Assembly: GCF_028453695.1 (NCBI RefSeq)
Contig: NC_135772.1
Span: 5,642,001 to 5,706,000, forward strand
Direction: 5' to 3'
DNA length: 64,000 nt
Origin: Augochlora pura
Lineage: Eukaryota > Arthropoda > Insecta > Hymenoptera > Halictidae
Positions 13,539-23,888 of this stretch are shown one piece after another. The position numbers and the translations under genes were made by a program. Under the pieces are notes generated by a model. It was not told where the DNA came from. It saw nothing but the letters and a program-made list of their open reading frames with translations, and did no database searches. Every line of letters starts with the position of its first letter. The stretch's first letter is position 1.

Positions 13539-13798
13539 CTTACTGTGGGGGTAGGAGGTTGGAAAAATAGTGAACACACTTTATATTAACTCAACAATAC
13601 TAAAAAAGTGTTTATTCTAAATTTTGAATGCACGTGCAACCGTTACAAAGTTCTGGGGACGACTCCATTCTTCTTCTTTCCATCCCTTCCTTGACTCCAC
13701 ATCGTCCTACTGTGCTACCATCTAGCGGCTCAAAAATAAGAAAACACAATAATAAAATACATTAAACAAAAATGATAAAAACAATCTCCCACACTTAC
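13539..13798 (-). mobile_element. Solo LTR 2, copia-like (250 bp) with CTTAC duplication
   Basis: The LTR itself is 13544-13793, flanked by CTTAC at 13539-13543 and 13794-13798. On the - strand it begins TGTGGGAGATTG and ends CCTCCTACCCCCACA, with TGTGGG/CCCACA inverted ends. In that orientation AATAAAC lies about 55 bp before the 3' end, as in the R region of an LTR. Its short length, ends and 5-bp duplication fit Ty1/copia. No internal region or partner LTR exists nearby. It breaks the I-element linker between endonuclease and RT. Confidence 0.82.
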
Positions 13799-14477
13799 CA
13801 GCTCTGATCCAAATAACATAGAAAACTCAATTAAACAGCTGATATTCATTATGAAACATGCAGCAGACAATTCCATACCAAATACAGCACCAAACACAAA
13901 TAGAAAACACAACACAGTTCGCTGGTGGAACAAAGATCGCGAAACAGCAACGAAGGAAGTCAAACATGCATTCAACAGACACAAGAAACATCCAACAACC
14001 GAAAACCTAATAAAATTTAAAAAACTCAGAGCAATAGCGAGGAAAACAATAAGACAAAATAAAAAACAGTCCTGGCTAGACTTCCTAACATCATTGAACA
14101 GCACCACTCCTACCAAAATCATATGGAACAAGCTTAAAGCAATCCAAGGCTCTTTTTACAAAAAAAACATTACTGCCTTAATCATGCCTGACCATTCAAC
14201 AACAACAAAACAGGACGAAATCGTAAACCTTCTAGCCGAAACTTTTGCTAAAAACTCAAGTGATCAAAACTACGACAAAGAATTCATATTCCACAGAGCA
14301 AACCTATCAAACAGCATAACCGAAAAAACTTCTACGATCAGCGCTAATGACATCGAACTACTAAACGTAGAATTTAAACTAGATGAACTTGTTACGAGCC
14401 GAGGGCCAAGGCAGTCGTGCGTGACCGAGGTTTCGTTAATTTGGTAAAATTGGGAGTATAAGGATTAAAGAATTGCG

Positions 14478-14630
14478 GACGAGCCGACGCCTGTTTCACC
14501 GCCGGGACCCACAATGACAGGAGAGTGTGGACGAGCCGGTGTCTGTTTCACCACCGGGACCCACAGGAAGGTAACTCGTAGATGAGCCGACGTCTGTTTC
14601 ACCGTCGGGGCCTACGAGCCGGAATAAGGA
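14478..14630. repeat. Three degenerate tandem units inside LTR 3
   Basis: Units containing GAGCCGACGCCTGTTTCACC and close variants start near 14480, 14534 and 14585, spaced about 50-55 bp. They lie within the LTR sequence only. Confidence 0.7.
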
Positions 14631-14904
14631 TTAAGGAATAAAGAATATTTAGCCTCGTAACTCTTTAATTGGTGTACCTAGACGAAAAGGATGTGAATGA
14701 TGAATAAACTTGACTCTAAGATTCAATGTAAAAATACTAGAGTATATTCTACAAGAACTGAGTCTATTACAAATGTTGAAGTGTTTGAGTGTAACGCGGT
14801 ACCTAAGTTCGGTATTCTCGGTTTTCACGCACTGAGAAATGCGGGGGTTCGTACAGCCTGACAGTTTTGACGAGAATGATACGCAGTCTATACCCTGCCG
14901 ACTT

Positions 14905-14928
14905 TGGATGCGTACTGCCCGATGAGAG
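14905..14928. repeat. 24-bp target site duplication, left copy (Jockey element)
   Basis: The 24 bases starting TGGATGCGTACTGCCC recur exactly at 19228-19251. The left copy abuts a T run (14929-14943), the reverse complement of a poly-A tail, so the element between the copies is on the - strand. Confidence 0.93.
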
Positions 14929-15243
14929 TTTTTTTTTTTTTTTGAAGCTTTGACTATGAGGTATAGATGGGAAGCCGTACCTGAGAGCTAGTGCCCTCTT
15001 AGCGGTTGTGGTGAGAAGTGAGTATGGGTGGTATTACCTGCATGAGGTTGGGGGTTATGTTTGTGGCATGAAGGAGGGTATGAGGAAAAAAAAATTTTTC
15101 AAAGAAAACCCTTGGGGTGAGTTTTAGCCTTTTCGGTGCGAGGGCTAGAGTGAGATGTTGCGTTTGTGAGGCAGCGTGGACTTAGAGGCTAGAGAGTTTA
15201 GATAGGGGGGGGGGGGGGGTAGGTGTGTCTGAGCAGTTGTGTG

Positions 15244-17700
15244 TTAGGTAAGGTTGGTTGTATCTAGAGGGAATTTGGTTTTAATCTTGTAAGGAATTTT
15301 GTTGCGGTCATATAGGCCTGTGTCCCGAACTAGTGGGTTTGCATGATTGTCAACCTTGTATCTTGATATTAGTTGGTGGATGTAGGGCAGCATGTGCTCT
15401 GTGTTGGTTGCTATGTGAAGTTTGTTGGTGTTGTAGCGGTGTGGTTTGCCTGTAATTATTTTGAGAATTTTATTTTGGAAGATTTGAAGTTTCTTGAGGT
15501 GGTCCTAGCGGCAGCGCATCATAGGTGGGAGCCGTAGGTTATTACGGGCCTAAGGCAGGTTTTATAGATTATGAGTCGTAGGTGCTGTTTTAGTTTCGAT
15601 CCGTGGGAGATGAGTGAATGGATGGAAGCAGATGCTTTGTTGGCTTTTGCAAGTCTGTCCAGGACAGCGGGGGTCCAGTTTAGCTTGTGGTCGAAGATTA
15701 CCCCGAGGTAGATTACCTGCTGGTAAGGATTGATTTTAAGTTTCCAGTTTGCGAAAAAGGAGGTGACTGAGTTGACGTATTTTTGTATTCTAGTGAAGAG
15801 GACTTGCTGGGACCACGAGGAAGAGATGAGGGTGGTGTCGTCGGCATATAGTGCTAGTTGGCAACCGTTTGCAGTCGGGACATCGTTAATGTAGATTTTG
15901 GAGAGGATGGGTCCTAGAATAGAGCCTTGGGGGACATCGGCCGAGATTGGGAGGAGGTCAAAGATATGTCTGTTATGTAGATATGAGCGTATGAGCTTAG
16001 TGAAGGCTATGGGTAGACCTAGTTTATTAATTTTGTATAGGAGGGCTTCTGACCAGACTGTGTCAAAGGCTTTAGTGAGATCAAATAGGATCATGGCTGA
16101 GGTGCGGTTGGGTTGTGTTCGTGAGTGAGAAGCTGTGCTATTCTGATTAGCTGGTGTGTGGTGGAGTGGTGGGCTCTGAAACCAAATTGTTGGTTGATGA
16201 AAGTGCTGGAGGTGTCGAGGGTTTTAGTGAGCCAGAGGTGGATACATTTTTCAAAGATTTTTCCTATGACGGGGAGGAGACTGCAATTTTATGAACTGTA
16301 CCTGGTTTAGGAATGGGAACTATTCTGGCTGCTTTCCAAGCGTCTGGAAAGTAGTGGAGTTTGATTGAGTGGTTGACTATGTAGTATAGTTGTAGGGCGA
16401 CCTTGTGTGAGGCGAACTTCAGCGAGGGGTTATTCGGTCGTGATTCGGGGCTTTGTTGTTTCTTTGTGCTTGAATGGCTTTGCGAACATTGGGTAGCGGA
16501 ATATGGAAGTCAAGGGAGGTGGGGGTGGGGGGTTGTCTTGTTTGTTTAATGTATCTGTAAATTGTTTTATTTGGGCGTCGTAGACAGAAGGGGTGTTGGA
16601 TGCGTTGTTGTGGATTTGCTGGAAGGATCTGCAAAGGTGATTTGCTTTATCTAGATCTGAGGTAAGGGTGTCTGTGTTGTGTGTTAACGGGGGTATAAAG
16701 AATTTTCTCCCTGTGAGGGTTCTATGATTAGCTCAGAAGGTGAGGTCCGGCTTGGTTTGTTTTCGAATCTTATTATCCCAGGTGTTGCTTCGAATCCTGG
16801 CAATTCTGGAGGAGATTTGTGTTGTGATGTGTCTTGTTACGTCCTTGTAGTGAGCTAGGCCATGAGTTTGCCATAATTTTCTGGCTTTCCGCCGGGTTTT
16901 GAAGAGGTTTATGAGAAAGGGGTCAGTGGAGGTCTCGATGTGATTTCTGTGAGGTAGGTGACTGGTGGTAGCGTTTCTGATGCAGGCGAGAAGATAGGCT
17001 TGTAGGTTGTTGATGGCTGTGTCTATTTGGGTTGTGGAGGTGAACGTCATGGTGAGGGGGAGGGAGTTGGTGTGTTTCCTATATGCAGTCCAGTCATTAT
17101 TGGGTGTCATGTGAGGTGGTGAAAGTGTGCTACCGGGCTTTGCTGTTAGAAGGACCAGTCTATGTCTGGTTATGAAGTGGTTGTACTATGGAAGGAGTTG
17201 TGATGTTTAATTAGGAAGATGTCTAGCGTGGATTTTCTGTATCTATTATTGGATGGGTTGAAGGTGAAGCTGCCGGGGTGGTTAATAATTTGTGTGGCTG
17301 AAGCTGAGTGGTTATAGAGGGTGTTACCAGAGGAATTATTAGTGAAGTTGTTCCAGGAGAGTTGGTCGAGGTCAGAGGTGGTAAGTTTGTGCGACGGTGG
17401 GATGTAGGCTACTCCGATTATGGTTGATGGGGAGAGGATCTTGACGTAGAGTGCTTCAAGATTTGTGAGAGGATTGGTGTGCACGTGGTAGGGGAGGTTG
17501 TGACTGATTAGTATCGCGACTCCCCCATGTGAGGTGTCACGGTCTTGCCTGAGGGTGTGTTATTGTGAAGTTTTTGGAGGGCGTGAGCCAGGTTTCGGTG
17601 ATAAAGGCAATGTGGATTTTGTGGTTGTGTAGGACGTAGAGGAGGTCGAATCTTTTAGGGAGTAGGGACTCGGCATTCCAAAGTAGAATATTGGGGAGGG
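15244..17700 (-). pseudogene. Jockey ORF2 (endonuclease and reverse transcriptase), broken
   Basis: Read from 17700 down to 15244. The endonuclease portion is shortened: the C-terminal piece (17484-17170) lacks the usual GDFN segment. The linker is at 17110-16733 and the first RT motifs at 16634-16419 (RNNKAPNHDRI). The RT core is 16094-15519, with FDLTKAFDTVW (first catalytic Asp), VPQGSILGPIL and LALYADDTTLI (YADD box). A further ~90 residues extend to the end, finishing before the 3' UTR. At least three frame breaks separate these blocks. Confidence 0.82.
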
Positions 17701-17712
17701 GGGCAGGGGGCA

Positions 17713-19120
17713 TTATTCAAGGGAGAGGGCTACTTCGACGAACGCTTCCATGCGCTCAATCTGATTTGTGCATTTTTTAAGCTTAGCTATCAAGGTTTTG
17801 GCTGCTCTAATCATAAGTTTAAAGTCGCAGAGTGAGTCTAGTTCTTTATATAGGGAGAGGGCACCAGCTAAGGATTCCTCGTCAGGGGGACTTGAGGCGG
17901 ACGAAGGGGATGTGGAAATTGATGGGGTTTGTGAGGGTCCGGTTAGGACATCTCTGTAGGGTATGGTCTGTTTTTTTGGGAAGTGGGGGAGTGAGAGAGA
18001 GAGTGTGTGGGTATAGAAGAGGGTTGAAGAGGGGTAGGGGGGAGGCATTTTTCCTCTTAATGTGTATGAGAAGGGATGGGCATTGGAAGTAGTTGGCGGT
18101 GTGATCGCCTGTGCAGTTTGCGCACGTGGCTGGTGTATCCCTTGGTTTGGTGCAATCTCTTGTGAGATGCTCTCCAGCACACTTCACACATTTGGGAGCG
18201 AGGTTGCAATTGTTGGAGGAATGGCCAAATGCCTGACATCTATAGCATTGCGTGTAGTTTTTGTTGGAATGAAATTTTTCCCAGTAGACCCGGGTGTAGA
18301 AGAGGAAGCCTATCTTTGCTATAGAGTTGAAGGTAGTTCCAGAGGGGAACGTAATTTTGTATAGTGGGAAATGCTGGTTTTTTGTGTTTTTGCTGTTGAT
18401 TTTGAAGCAGTTGGTGGGGGTAATGCCGTGGTGGCAGATCTCATTACATATTACTTGAGGTTCCATGGTAGGGAGGCCTCTGAGTACGACGTTGAGTGTT
18501 TTTTCTCCGTTTGGGGTGAAGGTGTGGTATTGTCTATTACCATCTTTTAGTTTTGTGATAAAGTCGCGGTGGGCTGCAATAGTGGGCAGGTTGATTCTTA
18601 CCTTGTTTCCAAGGTACTTGAGAGAGAAGTCGTTGCCATATTCGCAGTTGAGGATTTTGGCTAGGGATTGGATGTCTCCTCTAAAGTTATTGACGTAAAT
18701 TGGGGGTGGTTTGACATTGGGTGGAGGAGTAGAGGTGGTTTGTGTTGAGTTAGTTCCCGAGGGGAGGGAGGAATTGAGGTTTTTGGTGGTGTTTTTTCGG
18801 GTGGAGGTGGGTGCAGTGGTTTCGCTGGCTTCCGCGAAAGCCGCGAGTATCTCAAACCTATTGATCGTAGGTATAGATGACGTGTGCATATCCATGGTGT
18901 GAGTTGATGGTGCGGTTTCGTCCGAGGTTGTCTGCGTGGGTGCAGTGAAGTCTACATGCCTCCGGACGGCGGGAGGCGAGTCACTTACAAGTGCAGGGCG
19001 CTTACTCGCCTGCACTTTTAGTTGTTTTAGTTTCCTTACTGTAATTTTCACTGAGTTTTTGATCACTGATTTTGTGAGATAATGGAAATTGTTCGCGAGC
19101 ACTTCACTGTTACTTTTCAA
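17713..19120 (-). pseudogene. Jockey ORF1 (gag-like), frameshifted near its C-terminus
   Basis: The main frame runs from the ATG at 19120 (minus strand). It carries three adjacent zinc knuckles at about residues 290-350: CYRCQAFGHSSNNC, CVKCAGEHLTRDC and CANCTGDHTANYFQC, the arrangement usual in Jockey gag. After the third knuckle (about 18060) the reading moves to another frame, whose C-terminal tail ends at 17713. So there is one probable frameshift. The N-terminal third is Ser/Thr/Pro-rich. Confidence 0.82.
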
Positions 19121-19227
19121 AATAGCTACGATTTATCCGTTGCGTCATGCGGTTCCACAAGGGAACTCTGGAGCAGTAAATTGGTGAACGTCTGATGAGT
19201 TACTTCTGATGCACGAACGAAGAATGA

Positions 19228-19251
19228 TGGATGCGTACTGCCCGATGAGAG
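19228..19251. repeat. 24-bp target site duplication, right copy (Jockey element)
   Basis: Exact copy of 14905-14928; marks the 5' end of the minus-strand Jockey element. Confidence 0.93.
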
Positions 19252-21914
19252 AGGAAAACGTGGCCCTTTTATACCCCGAAATTCGGTGGAATCTAGGGGT
19301 CCGGAATGCGTCTACGTGGTTTTTCATGGAAGTGTTTCGTCTATGTTTATTTCGTGGAAGTTTGATGCGTGGGAGATCGCGACGCTCGGGGCCTTCTGTT
19401 TATTGAAAATGCGCTGGTCGCTGCCTAATGAGTCGCTGTAGGGGAGATAAGAATTCTCGAGGAATGGAACATCTGAAAAATGCACGGTATGGCCGGGTTC
19501 GTACGTAACAAACTAATGAATGTACTCCAAAAATGTAAAAATACCAGCCCCGGACCTGACGGTATATCAAATAAGTTTATAAAGCAATTGCCCCGTAACG
19601 GCTTAAAAATTCTGTTAAAAATTTACAACTCAATATGGAAAAATGGTATCTTCCCAGATATGTGGAGAGAAGCTACAGTCGCCCCGATCGTTAAACCGGG
19701 AAAAGACCCTACATCACCTGAAAGTTATCGCTCCATATCCCTTATCAACACACTATGCAAAATAATGGAAAAAATGATCAACAACAGACTCCGATGGATT
19801 CTTGAATCTAACAAGATAATTTCTCCATTTCAAAGTGGCTTCAGAGCCCTTCATTCCACTATGGACCAATTTATTAATATAGAGGCACACATACACGACA
19901 GCTGGATAAACAAACAACACACGGCATTAATTTCAATGGACATTGAAAAAGCATACGACATGATATGCAGAAAAAGAACCCTAAACATTCTAAAAAAGCT
20001 AAGACTTCAAGGAAATTTATTCAAATTTATAGAAAATTTCTTACTGGAGAGGCGAATAAGCATACGACTTAAAAACACACTATTGAAACTTGTAACAATT
20101 CAAAATGGACTACCCCAGGGTTCTGTAATCAGTGTTACCCTATTTTTAATTGCAATAAATGACATCCTCTCAACAATATCCGCACCAGTTAAAGCCTACT
20201 TATTTGCAGACGACATGACCATTTTATACCAAGGAATAAGTGCAGCTACAACACAATCTATATTACAAGACACCCTAAATAAACTCCAAAACTGGGCAAT
20301 CAAATCAGGCACCAAATTCTCCAAAACTAAGACCAAGTGTATAATTTTCTCTAAAAAACACAAGACACCAAAAATTAATTTATTCCTTGGAAACACAGAA
20401 CTCGAGCAGGTAAACTCGCTTAAAATCCTGGGTATGATATTTGACAGCAAACTCACATGGCAACCACACATTACCAACCTAAAAACAGATTGCATACAAC
20501 GCTTAAATATTCTAAAAATAACAGCAGCAAATACTTGAGGAGCAGATTATCAGGTGCTAATACACACGTATAAGGCAATCATCAGAGCCAAGATAGATTA
20601 TGGTTCAATCATCTATAATTCAGCTTGCAAAACCACCCTCAAGAAACTAGATAGCATACACAATACGGCTCTAAGAATCGCAACAGGAGCTTATAGAACA
20701 AGTCCAATTCTAAGTGTACTAGAAACACCTCTCAGTTTTAGGAGAAAATTACTCAGTACTTCTCAGGCAATAAAAATTTCGACAACTCCAGATAAGCCCG
20801 TATACACAAAACAAACATTCAACCAAACCATATCACTACAGAATATATACATATGAACACGAATTAAACACCAAATTAACATCCACCATACCTCGAAGAC
20901 TTCCCACAATTCGACCATGGACAATGCAACCGATAGAAACAAACACTGAACTATTATTCCATGCAAAAGGAAACACAAATCCTGAAATATACCGCTCCTT
21001 AATGGCAAAAATTCTAAATAACCATAAAGACTATATACATATATATACCGACGGCTCCAAGTTGGAATCTGGAACTGGATATGCAGTAGTAACACGGGAA
21101 TCGATAGTCAGAATCAAACTTCCCAACGCAACATCAGTCTTCTCAGTCGAACTAATGGGTATAAACCATGCCTTTAAAATAACACACGAAAAATCCTATC
21201 AACATACTGCCATACTCACCGATTCCTACAGTGTAATAGCAGCATTAAATAATAAAATAACAAATAACGACACCATCCTCAATATCATAGAAATCTACCA
21301 AAAAATTACATGCAAAGGAAACAAAATAAAGATCATATGAATCCCATCTCACGTCGGCATCCCTGGCAACGAAAGAGCTGACCAAGTAGCCAAAGAAGCA
21401 ACAACATTAACATCGCCAAATGATGACCAAAATCTACACATGGAAGACATGATAAAAACAATCAAAAGCCAGCTAACGCAACAATGGGAAACTACATAGA
21501 AACAATCAGCCCCATTCCATATAACTAACATTACAGAAAAATTTTTCAATAACTATCAAATGACCAGTACACTACCCAGGAGGAACCAAGTAGCGATTAC
21601 CCGCATCCGAATTGGCCATGCCAGATATACAAACTCATATCTGCTAACTAAAGAACCATTCCCTCTATGTGAAGAATGCAACACCCAAATGACAACGGAC
21701 CACCTAATCTTAAACTGCCGAAAATACAATTATATGCGCACCAAACACAAACTAAAACCACTGCTCAAGGATAACATAAACGATAACAAAATCAAGGACC
21801 CATTAAAATTTCTGAGAGATACAGGCTTAATAAACAAAATATAAGGTCTATTTAAATAGAAGGTCGCTAATAGCCCTGCAGCTGATGCGACGTAAGACCT
21901 CTAAGAAAAAAAAA

Positions 21915-21925
21915 AAGTTTATATA
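21915..21925. repeat. Target site duplication, right copy (I element)
   Basis: AAGTTTATATA, exact copy of 10541-10551, directly after the A-rich tail. The first two A bases could belong to the tail. Confidence 0.88.
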
Positions 21926-22615
21926 GCTATATCAAGTACTTTGTAGTTATCTAGAAGTGTTAATTTTGATGGTAGAAAATGTTTTACAACATCATATTTG
22001 AAATTTTATTATTGAAAATCACAAGAGGGGATATATATAATTTATTTGTATTTTTGCCGTGAACATTTCATGAACAACATGGTATAAATAGATTTCATAA
22101 TGAAAGATTAAACATTCATTTTTGTGTTGATGTGTGTTTAGTAAAGTAAATCCAAAGAAGTAGAATAAGTACTATATTGTTTAAAAAATCAACGATTTTT
22201 ACCTCGTGATCAAAGATCATTTTTTTTCAAGATAGAATCCTTGGATGGTAGAATAATTGCTCTTTTCGTAATAAAGATACACATCTTATTGTTGATCTGA
22301 ATGTTTGTGCCATCACAGAAAAACAATTCAAGTTATATCTATCTTCTGGCTTCAAAATGGTCTGATTCAATCCAACGTAATAACCAACCACTAATAGTGT
22401 CAAAATTAGGATTCTCTTGTACTTTCTATATTAAGATCTAGAGCTTTCTCGCACGTAATGTAGGCATTTCCTTAACTCTGGGTTGTTGCAACCACTGGAA
22501 AAGGAGGAATTAGCATCTACTGACGCAACACTCTGCAAATTATTTTATATTGAGCGTTTCTTGTTTTTTGTATTAGTAATAGTTGATTTATCGACATCAT
22601 ATCCCTCTGCTAACT
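21926..22615. other. Intergenic, no gene seen
   Basis: AT-rich spacer between the I element and the TTAA-flanked MITE. No coding or repeat structure recognised. Confidence 0.5.
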
Positions 22616-22619
22616 TTAA

Positions 22620-22935
22620 CACGTTCACGCTGGGGCCGATTTTCATTTGTTTTGCTATGAGGCGGCGCTGAAATTAATATCGCGCTTCATCTGGCGGCGC
22701 GTAGTTATTGCCTGTTCAGACCTGCATACGCGTTGTTTGTTGCTCTGCAGTACAGTGAGATCTTATTGTGCAAGTTTTGTAACTCGTGCCGTTTTTTCAT
22801 CCTCACCACAAATTTCCGACAATAAGTATAAGTAGAAAGGTGATAGGACAGTTTAGTGCGGGTCACCGGTGGGCCGCGCCGCCCGATGATACAGTTTAGT
22901 GCGGGCCACCGGTGGGCCGCGCCGGCGTGAACGTG
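22620..22935. mobile_element. piggyBac-like MITE (316 bp)
   Basis: TTAA flanks both ends (22616-22619, 22936-22939), the target of piggyBac transposases. The ends are inverted: CACGTTCACGCTGGGGCC on the left and, in reverse complement, CACGTTCACGCCGGCGCGG on the right. No transposase frame. The right half is GC-rich and holds two copies of a 43-bp unit (from 22849 and 22892) beginning CAGTTTAGTGCGGG. Confidence 0.85.
22849..22926. repeat. Two 43-bp tandem units in the MITE
   Basis: CAGTTTAGTGCGGGTCACCG and CAGTTTAGTGCGGGCCACCG start at 22849 and 22892, followed by the same GTGGGCCGCGCCG. Confidence 0.85.
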
Positions 22936-23048
22936 TTAAAGAACATCCTCCATTTTTTAATTCCTCAATTATTATGAATATAAAGCAGAAAATATATTCA
23001 ATTTGAATAATAGAATTACGGATAACAAAAGTGTTCACATAATGGCTG

Positions 23049-23516
23049 TGTAACGTGTTGATAAGGGTTAAAAACGAAAGGACACAGTGTGTTAGAGAAA
23101 ACTCAATCTGGCTTTATTTACAAGAGAAGTTGCGTAGGTTCGAAGAACTGTAGATATATATTCTGTCGCCATGTCTCTGGCTCGCTATTTATATTATGTT
23201 CCAAACAAGGCGTGGCCTTTTTGGGAGTCGAATCGGGGGTAGCGTTTCTTACCCCTCCGTTCGGTTTTTTGGCGAGGGCGAAGGATATCGCTCGCGTCAT
23301 CCTGGTACCGAGCTGACCGTTCGGCCAGGCAGCAGTACGCGGCCGGCGGCATTTCCTCAGCTAGGTCTGCTGTGCACGTGCAAGTAATAAAGAAATAAAG
23401 GAATTAAGTAATTTCCGTACTTGCAGACGTCAAGGAAGATTTTTTCGCCAAATCCTTGGCATCTGCAAGCGGACAGCTCTAATAGTTATTACGGTCGCCG
23501 GCCGTGTGCCGCTACA
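23049..23516 (-). mobile_element. Solo LTR 4 (468 bp)
   Basis: On the - strand it begins TGTAGCGGCACACGG and ends CAACACGTTACA, with TGTA/TACA inverted ends. GCTG is duplicated at 23045-23048 and 23517-23520. In that orientation a TATA-like TATAAATAGC is followed, about 90 bp on, by AATAAAG, the layout of a U3-R-U5. No internal retrotransposon sequence or partner LTR. The 4-bp duplication fits Ty3/gypsy. Confidence 0.78.
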
Positions 23517-23704
23517 GCTGTTTCAAAAATCGAGGTTTTACTGTATAACACTCCGAATGAAAAATTCCAACTTATTCCCTAGAATCTGTTTATTCCTTGA
23601 TTAATATTGATAGAGTAAACATATTATATGTACATAGCAGCAAGTAATGTGTGATATTGGTCGTAAAGGTTTGAAAGTTGAAAATTTTAGCACATATGTT
23701 GGTA

Positions 23705-23888
23705 TCAATGTGGGCATACCATTAAACTACCCACGACGATGCATGTGCCGGGCCTGTACTGGATGAACATTGTAATTGTGAACTACGACAATAACGCGAC
23801 GCAGCTCTGAAAATAGTTTTACTATGTTCACCCGGTAAACGACCTGTGCATGCGTCGTCGTGTATAGTTAAATTGCATGCCTACACTC
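23705..23888. mobile_element. Foldback MITE (184 bp)
   Basis: Arms of about 60 bp pair with each other. The left arm has GGGCATACCATTAAACTACC, and the right arm in reverse complement has AGGCATGCAATTTAACTATA, continuing through ACGACGATGCATG against ACGACGACGCATG. The 7-mer GTTGGTA flanks both ends (23698-23704, 23889-23895) and may be the target duplication. No coding capacity. Superfamily unknown; 7-8 bp duplications occur with hAT. Confidence 0.72.

Larger units (their letters stand above)
14929..19227 (-). mobile_element. Full-length Jockey-clade non-LTR retrotransposon
   Basis: About 4.3 kb, minus strand, with a 15-base poly-A tail (T run 14929-14943 on +) and an exact 24-bp target duplication. 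It carries a gag-like ORF1 with three zinc knuckles, then ORF2 with endonuclease remnants and reverse transcriptase. No RNase H is seen, which fits the Jockey clade. A 13-base G run at about 15207-15219 is present near the ORF2 end. The intact target duplication and tail make it one of the youngest insertions in the nest, yet its frames are already broken. Confidence 0.9.
14390..19510 (-). mobile_element. Solo LTR 3 (about 798 bp net), split by a Jockey element
   Basis: The ends are TGTTACG at 14390 and CGTAACA ending at 19510, a perfect 7-bp inverted pair with TG...CA termini. A 4-bp duplication AACT flanks it (14386-14389 and 19511-19514); removing the insert and one copy rejoins the I-element ORF2 in frame. 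Without the nested element (14929-19227 plus one 24-bp duplication) its length is about 798 bp. A clear TATA box, GGGTATAAAAGGG on the - strand (about 19267-19279), gives minus orientation. Termini and 4-bp duplication fit Ty3/gypsy. No internal gag-pol, so it had already become a solo LTR, or did so independently of the later Jockey insertion. Confidence 0.85.
12797..21844 (+). pseudogene. I-element ORF2 polyprotein (EN-RT-RNaseH), broken
   Basis: Starts at the ATG 12797. The endonuclease (12797 to about 13440) shows QWNLNG, PDIVCFQET, GDFNSHN and SDHFPI; an extra base in an A run near 12870 shifts the frame. A second frameshift falls near 13505. A solo LTR (13544-13793) and an LTR with a nested element (14390-19510) split the linker before the reverse transcriptase. 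The RT (about 19510-20540) has LFADDMTILY, the catalytic YADD-type box. RNase H starts at about 21038 (IYTDGSKLESGTGYA). The C-terminus has CEECNTQMTTDHLILNC, a Cys/His motif typical of I and R1 relatives. In-frame stops at 20536, 21338 and about 21497 sit where tryptophan is expected, consistent with TGG to TGA or TAG changes. It cannot make active enzyme. Confidence 0.88.
10552..21914 (+). mobile_element. Full-length I-clade non-LTR retrotransposon, split by nested insertions
   Basis: The element runs from CAGTCGTGATCGATCC to an A-rich tail ending at 21914 and is bounded by an exact 11-bp duplication. Removing three nested insertions (11173-11880, 13544-13793, 14390-19510) and one copy of each of their duplications leaves about 5.27 kb, normal for a complete I-type element. 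Domain order is ORF1 with one CCHC knuckle, then ORF2 with apurinic-type endonuclease, reverse transcriptase, RNase H and a C-terminal Cys/His motif. RNase H after the reverse transcriptase argues for the I group (I, R1, LOA relatives) rather than Jockey. It is dead: several frameshifts and stops. It lies in the intergenic space between PSMA3 and the pteropsin gene. Confidence 0.92.
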
